Below are positions 32,901-35,966 of a stretch of DNA of 35,966 nucleotides, piece after piece. The position numbers were made by a program, and so were the translations under genes. Under the pieces are notes generated by a model that saw nothing but the letters and a program-made list of their open reading frames with translations, did not search any database and had not been told where the DNA came from. Each line of letters starts with the position of its first letter. Position 1 is the first letter of the stretch. Origin of the DNA: an uncultured Bacteroidales bacterium (lineage in GTDB: Bacteria; Bacteroidota; Bacteroidia; Bacteroidales; Paludibacteraceae); contig CALFTM010000073.1 in assembly GCA_937916355.1 (NCBI GenBank), positions 1 through 35,966 of the forward strand, read 5' to 3'.

Positions 32901-33332
32901 GGAGGCGAGGTTGATATGACCGCCGTAATCATCAAGGGTTCTCCTACACAATTCGACTGGTTGTCGGATGGTGATGTGATGACTTCCACAGATGAGAACT
33001 TCCTTGGAGGTGTGCTTCCTGCATCTTCTACGAAATATACAGTCTTTGCGTCAGATGGAGTTTGTCCGGCTACTAATGCTTCGTTCGAGGTCTCTGTTCA
33101 GATTCCGACCGCAATCACTCCGTATGTGAAAGATGGCATGAATGACTACTATATGAGAGGATTCGATGTGGTGATTTTCGACCGTTACGGAATGAAGGTG
33201 TTCCAAGGTTCAGATGGATGGGACGGTTCGAAAGGAGGCAGAATGGCAGATCCGGGAGTATATTATTGTCAAGTTGTCTTGAAGGATGGAAAACTTCATA
33301 CCGGAACTATTGAAGTTGTGAAAACAGAATGA
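26985..33332 (+). CDS. Giant SprB-like surface protein with T9SS type B (gliding-motility-associated) sorting domain, 2115 aa
   Basis: Residues 1-35 are a signal peptide (cut near VHAQVFA). Residues about 386-702 contain a jelly-roll-like domain with GAMLFVNAG and GNDMLLDDISFSVC, a pattern common in Bacteroidota extracellular proteins. From about 955 to 2038 come some eleven Ig/PKD-like modules of 85-110 residues. Most start with a P-F-x-x-x-L-like strand, have a cysteine soon after, and end in D-G-x-C. Residues about 2040-2115 form the type B sorting domain: FDVVIFDRYGMKVFQG, GWDGSKGG, DPGVYYCQVVLKDG. The known family role is export by the T9SS with retention through PorP/SprF-family partners, two of which follow. 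No catalytic motif was seen, so an adhesin or filament role is inferred. Confidence 0.88.
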   Translation: MKNTGFQYLLSSKLLLKLVLTTVFAFVVHAQVFAFNCTIGETYNGNATVNVYGKYVYAEMQNFNGTLQFSGLKGADLDDWTLVDDASVIGQKYGLKLQTNGSVTGSVLISVDEPTKTFTISKDDFSGFVPMSTPYVCYGEVFDFVALDVAEFGTNIRWGVLYEGETDTTWVAEAEGSDRLSYTVDKKTPFDVIVEMYSETETLRYVNHAIPSLVACGGYTVEKVRPYVCEGRNIGLKTNYTEGTEYVWKNSDGKVMATTSVPEASVLVEKNEVFSCYADGLMVGSVDVSCLQCEFFIASRYPLHSCLQDSNVLLAGGTFVIDAVESKDFVWEVSRDSLKWEVINGEKSIFAKVAVPEKDSVLYYRATYDGRTEVLKYVGPDCSSSELCDGLEVKTLFYETFGYFMSNDFYISDGQFFSNKISVDHSTYVTVGGNNYDVPSEYSFENPYYTAREVNGDKITVDASGKAEFVIRDFIAPDPFGHVVTATEFVNGNDQYKSNQFVGTNGHHFMSANPMLAQYEADGWVRKAGHRLQDGYYAIVMNPDSCDQNLDGDDFISCSDYTGNKNGAMLFVNAGKTEISKAAIYAQKVNLSCPADRFTFGLSVRNACTPRTEGDKPNPVNLTVCLLKEFSESAKKLPDNLDADGNVLYHFRTGDVEAGADWLRIDNFVSLESGYEELWVVIYNNGQSGDGNDMLLDDISFSVCTPKSKLEAIVDGEVVEHEVVTCSGEDIILKASQTNVYLVDPYYIFQYEKIENGDTSWVDLSEYPLEKPELMKPDNVHVSTKRPELVGDVRYRVVISDDALVARMVADETPEKISENEKDRECKTTFHLAETDMVIRNTYGGEMAPRDSVAYCNIEGTRVVLTGERILTKKDHEWTMTWLLADSTELFSKKVKGVSKDSLVLTVEADDMLKITGSDGEVYGTYPKAQIDSVIFVAEDEGGCFFYQNIVTEAKMNLDMTIGEENFVDCNTVTVTVKRNYSEVPLVFDWSSTAGTATEVNDTTQTFVPTDLVNYSEISGYVKVTPINVEDKYCFLQENGLEIPYTVQNGQYKVKVKGDRDPVCVSADSDNYDVNVLTLTAYVDTTGMSAEEAQKVESKITKYDWSITFNDGSVLDTTTTTNKLSFTNRDLLSDDLTQIKTNGLKAYIKATTTEVCEKVEQDPAGMDINIEIREGGFSMKLYSEPTVCLNTVSSHKLNVIITPSTAVQNLSFIKLSFAGDSMKLTELDDTFNVDIDAKDYPEIFTPGNKVGYKLSVYDETCKTDNESKTVEVKYNGYDWVFNKPDSCLQQGATFDVIATINYKEAKNHISSYVWTLNDKVVEGVNDLTFKPTIDSSMTAKISLTTTDNICPAVTKTFVTNLSVSYEVSITCDVNAICSTSEAVVKSVINPESSRTFIKSYKWMAVDSLGTETELENTNIGADLVLNKEKYPDLFKPGNSFKIFLLTNDGICSESRSASDLSFDVNEPFELSLTASHNGKVCYEEGDQVYLDVAVSPANAINHIDEFVWTRTGNGKTLTTKTTGTRLDLTKVEGWLQPEDGVSFSVSAMDGICITNSDNAATSNSSLDINTPFEINLSIDKAFACSVLDSIVLKATNSGSSNVDKDFTYVYTSEVKGTTKTLTNSSNPLRLVDEMESYSGFAPGDVVTYNLVVDDGGVCGPVAAKQPVSATIQTPFKVNLEIKEDTICKGVDMEAKVKTYTPASAADFVKKYEWIKVGTTPTKVGVDNKDFKNLMRESGTYSYHVVVTDGICYGDGGVMDKLKSDTVTVKVNEPISVSLTASSEVFCEHEDSEPLTLTATCISGEPARYELYLVKDGEGVMVGGTDSELMSHSWTVSPTTSGSQYKVYVYDGDICPYATDVDGPTNISVYQPIKFDVSIPRDEYKICLGDTVHLTTTVTQGSPYTFKWEGLAVGEFKTNKLSLTDIPLESGTVDYTITASDGVCPDEVVEFGTIDVYEPPVIELELSQAEVVIGGEVDMTAVIIKGSPTQFDWLSDGDVMTSTDENFLGGVLPASSTKYTVFASDGVCPATNASFEVSVQIPTAITPYVKDGMNDYYMRGFDVVIFDRYGMKVFQGSDGWDGSKGGRMADPGVYYCQVVLKDGKLHTGTIEVVKTE

Positions 33333-33383
33333 TGAGAAGTACATTAAAGATGTCCAATATAAGAATTAGTAAAGTGATATAAT

Positions 33384-34766
33384 ATGATTGGTGTTATGAA
33401 TTCAAAGATGAAAGGAATTTTGCTCTTGTGTATGGCGCTCCTTTTTGCGGGAGAAGCATTCTCCATTCACAAGGAGTTCGTGGAGGGGTATGAAATAGTC
33501 TCTTCCAAGGTGAATACTCCGCAGCAAGAACGTCCGATGTCCTTCTATAAGGACGGAAAAGTTGTATGGTTCATTGGGGATAGTGCGTATAGTGCTGTGA
33601 TCAGTGATTCGTATGAATTGGAGAAAAAAGAGGTTTGTCCGGAGTTGTGCGGCTTGGGCATACGAGGAACTTTCGCTTACGACCCTAAGCGTCGTGTGAT
33701 TTATTTCGCACGCGTTGACGAGCTTGGCAATTCCGACCTGTATGAGGCGCAGTTGCAGGGTGGTAAATTCACAGAACCTCGTCTGTTGAAGATCGAAGGT
33801 CTCGACAAGGTGAGAAAAGAGGTTAGAGGTTCTTCAACTGTGATGGGAGGTTGGACTTACCGATACAACAAAATTTCCGGATTCTATAATCCAGCATTGG
33901 CGGAAGGAGGAAAGAAACTCTATTTCTCTGCTGATTTCCCTAAGCAATCTTATGGAGGTAAGGATATCTGGTGTATGGAGAGAGATGGTAGAGAGGGTAC
34001 TCTTTACGATTGGAAAATGCCGGTTAATGCCAGTGATAGTGTAGAACGTATGAATAGCCAGTCAAGGGAGGATTATCCTTTCATTGTCGGAGATTCGGCT
34101 ATGTACCTCATGTCAGATCGTCCGGGAGGAAAGGGTGGAATGGATATTTATGTTTCATACCACAAGAACATGGAGTTTGATGTGTTGGATACTGCGACAA
34201 ATGAGACCGTCAAGGTTACAAGAAAGGTTTGGACTAAACCGGAAAATCTTGGCGAAACTTATAATACAAGTGCAAACGAGTATAACTTCATCGGAAACAA
34301 AAATTTGGTGATGATGATGTCAAATCGTGCCGGTGGTAAAGGAAAAGATGACATTTGGTTGCCTCAGCCTTACCGTTGTGAGAATGATTTCGATTTGACT
34401 CCAGAGGTTACAATGACGGAGCCTACCGGATTTAACTGGATGTTGTTCTTCTTCAACTTCAACGAATCAAAGATGTTGCCAGAGTACTTAGTTCAGTTGG
34501 ACGAGTTGGTTGCTGCCATGAGGGAGTTCCCGGGTGCGAAGTTTGAAATCAGTGGACACACCGACTCTCGTGGTTCGTACGAATATAACCAAAAGTTGTC
34601 TAAAAAACGTGCTGAGTATGTGAAGTCTTTGTTGGTTGAACGTGGTATGAGTGAATCTGATATGACGGCTGAAGGTCGAAGCTACTCTGAACCGGTTATT
34701 CCAAATGCACAAACAGAACCAGAGCACGAGCAGAACCGTCGTGTTGAGGTTAGGATTATTGAATAA
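33384..34766 (+). CDS. PD40-repeat OmpA-family protein (SprD/PorE-like arrangement), 460 aa
   Basis: A signal peptide precedes residue about 30; the start is ambiguous between three in-frame ATGs (residues 1, 5 and 9), of which MKGILLL at residue 9 looks best. No lipobox cysteine is present. The middle carries WD40-like PD40 blades (NPALAEGGKKLYFSADF...GGKDIW, GDSAMYLMSDRPGGKGGMDIYV, NKNLVMMMSNRAGGKGKDDIWL). Residues about 350-460 are an OmpA C-terminal domain, with FNFNES, GHTDSRGSYEYNQKLSKKRAEYV and the closing NRRVEVRI, which binds peptidoglycan in known relatives. It starts 51 bp after the giant protein and ends 19 bp before the PorP/SprF gene, so it is part of one operon. Tethering of the surface assembly is inferred. 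Confidence 0.88.
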   Translation: MIGVMNSKMKGILLLCMALLFAGEAFSIHKEFVEGYEIVSSKVNTPQQERPMSFYKDGKVVWFIGDSAYSAVISDSYELEKKEVCPELCGLGIRGTFAYDPKRRVIYFARVDELGNSDLYEAQLQGGKFTEPRLLKIEGLDKVRKEVRGSSTVMGGWTYRYNKISGFYNPALAEGGKKLYFSADFPKQSYGGKDIWCMERDGREGTLYDWKMPVNASDSVERMNSQSREDYPFIVGDSAMYLMSDRPGGKGGMDIYVSYHKNMEFDVLDTATNETVKVTRKVWTKPENLGETYNTSANEYNFIGNKNLVMMMSNRAGGKGKDDIWLPQPYRCENDFDLTPEVTMTEPTGFNWMLFFFNFNESKMLPEYLVQLDELVAAMREFPGAKFEISGHTDSRGSYEYNQKLSKKRAEYVKSLLVERGMSESDMTAEGRSYSEPVIPNAQTEPEHEQNRRVEVRIIE

Positions 34767-34785
34767 AATAGAAGGTGTATAGGTC

Positions 34786-35724
34786 ATGAAAAAGGTAATA
34801 TTAACAATCGCAGTGGTTTTAAGTTCACTGTCTCTATTTGCTCAACGAGATTTGATGCTATCTCAGCAGTTCTTCTCTCGTTTGAATATCAACCCTTCTG
34901 CTACTGGTAACACGGATGATGTCGACATCTTCTTGTTGGGCCGTTGGCAATGGATGGGTTTGGAAAATTCACCGAAGTCTGGTGTCTTGAACGTTACGAA
35001 CTATTTTGAGAATGTTCGTTCCGGAATTGGTTTGTCTGCTACTTATGATGATGTCGGAGTGGCAAACCGTACTTTGAATGTCAAAGCAGCTTATGCATAT
35101 CACTTAAACTTGAATGAGAGTATTTTGATGTCGTTCGGTCTCTCAGCTGGTATCCTTTACCACTACTTTGATCCGTCAGGTCATATATGGATCGATCCAG
35201 AGGAGTTGAATCAAGAGACATTGAATAATGGCGAGAAGCTTTCAAAGGTCAACCCTGATATGGATTTCGGAGTTGAGTTGGCGATGCCGAAGTTCATGTT
35301 CGGTGCTTCTGTCGTTCACTTGTTGTCAAATGAGGAGAATGTCTCTACTTCAATGCCCGGTAGACAATTCAACTGGTATGTGCGTGGATTGTTCTCTTTG
35401 TCAGAAAACTTCGATTTGGCTCCGGCTCTTTGTTTCACTCACAGAAACAGCACGAACCGTGCCGAATTGAATGTGATGGGATTCATCAAACGTTTCATCT
35501 GGTTGGGTGTTACTTACCGTCCGGATTTGAATGGTGAGGATTCTTTCTCGTCTAATATGTTGCACTTCAATGTCGGTGTAGAGTATAAGATGTTCCGTGT
35601 GGGTTATGCGTTTGAGTTAGGTTTGGGTGACATCTCAAGTGTCTCTTCCAACTCAAGTGAGCTTTTGCTCTCATTCCGCATCGCTAAGAAGTCTAAGAAG
35701 ACGGTTCGTTTCTTGGAGGATTAG
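34786..35724 (+). CDS. PorP/SprF family outer-membrane protein, 312 aa
   Basis: The signal peptide (MKKVILTIAVVLSSLSLFAQ) is followed by DLMLSQQFFSRLNINPSATG and the LLGRWQWMGLENSPKSGVLNV stretch, both typical of the PorP/SprF family. The rest alternates short hydrophobic beta strands as in a 14-strand-type barrel and ends near SELLLSFRIAKK. Members of this family are outer-membrane partners of T9SS cargo with type B sorting domains: SprF is needed for surface display of SprB, and PorP itself is a T9SS component. Here it sits 19 bp downstream of the OmpA-family gene and two genes after the giant type B cargo, which makes it that cargo's likely dedicated partner. Confidence 0.88.
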   Translation: MKKVILTIAVVLSSLSLFAQRDLMLSQQFFSRLNINPSATGNTDDVDIFLLGRWQWMGLENSPKSGVLNVTNYFENVRSGIGLSATYDDVGVANRTLNVKAAYAYHLNLNESILMSFGLSAGILYHYFDPSGHIWIDPEELNQETLNNGEKLSKVNPDMDFGVELAMPKFMFGASVVHLLSNEENVSTSMPGRQFNWYVRGLFSLSENFDLAPALCFTHRNSTNRAELNVMGFIKRFIWLGVTYRPDLNGEDSFSSNMLHFNVGVEYKMFRVGYAFELGLGDISSVSSNSSELLLSFRIAKKSKKTVRFLED

Positions 35725-35836
35725 TAAAAATGGTTCTCAATAAGGCAGGTTGGATATTTATATTTATGTAGGGATTTTAGAAAAACGTAATCATTTGAAC
35801 TATCAAACAAAAGAAACTTAAAAATTAGATTCTGTC

Positions 35837-35966
35837 ATGAGACTATTTTACAAAATATTGTCAGTTGTTGCCTTGGGGATCGGATTTGTTTCGACTGCAA
35901 GTGCACAGGAGGAGATCGTCTGCGACCAGTATCACTTCAACTACTATTTGGTGAACCCGGCAGTCG
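35837..35966 (+). CDS. Second PorP/SprF family protein, truncated by the window edge (43 codons visible)
   Basis: The visible start encodes a signal peptide (MRLFYKILSVVALGIGFVSTASAQ) followed by EEIVCDQYHFNYYLVNPAV. The D-Q-Y-x-F-N-x-x-L-V-N-P-A pattern just after the signal cleavage site is the N-terminal hallmark of PorP/SprF proteins (compare the NINPSATG of its neighbour). It is 112 bp downstream of the first copy on the same strand, with no clear promoter or terminator between. The rest of the gene is outside the window. Confidence 0.7.
   Translation, partial: MRLFYKILSVVALGIGFVSTASAQEEIVCDQYHFNYYLVNPAV

Overview
The window comes from a member of the Bacteroidota, almost certainly the order Bacteroidales. 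The evidence is type IX secretion (T9SS) sorting domains, PorP/SprF proteins, gldH, a FISUMP-type lipoprotein, a GroEL of Bacteroidales type, and repeated use of the phylum-specific promoter (TTG or TTTG, 18-21 nt, TAnnTTTG). I cannot name the genus.

Layout, left to right. Bases 1-29 (minus) hold only the first nine codons of a gene that leaves the window; its promoter is visible. groS-groL (minus) follow, with a strong terminator. Next, on minus, is a 1612-residue secreted protein made mostly of about 22 InlB-B/Listeria-Bacteroides repeats and ending in a T9SS type A sorting domain. A CoA-transferase gene (minus) follows with its own terminator. From 9311 a plus-strand run of seven closely spaced genes (holB, ricT-like, gldH, trmB, polyprenyl diphosphate synthase, an unknown 231-residue protein, malQ) looks like one long transcription unit from a promoter at 9241-9270.

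The 740-bp gap at 17721-18460 is the most structured non-coding stretch. It contains a promoter, a roughly 178-nt ORF-free transcribed segment and a perfect 13-bp terminator stem (a candidate small RNA), then a decamer tandem repeat, a broken winged-helix-like coding remnant, and an exact second copy of the 42-bp promoter segment directly in front of fabG. After fabG come a compact arginine-decarboxylase-like PLP enzyme, a membrane-anchored metallophosphoesterase, a FISUMP-like lipoprotein, purB and an MsbA-type ABC exporter. Two related short inverted-repeat elements (MITE-like) sit in front of the decarboxylase and the exporter. The second is flanked by a CTTA duplication and supplies the last base of the purB stop codon.

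The right end (26985 to the edge) is a T9SS surface-adhesin cassette: a 2115-residue multi-domain protein with a type B sorting domain, a PD40/OmpA-family protein, and two tandem PorP/SprF-family outer-membrane proteins, the second cut by the window edge. By analogy with the SprB/SprD/SprF arrangement, the PorP/SprF proteins probably help export or hold the giant protein on the cell surface, and the OmpA protein may tether the assembly to peptidoglycan. No tRNA, rRNA, CRISPR array or transposase gene was seen.
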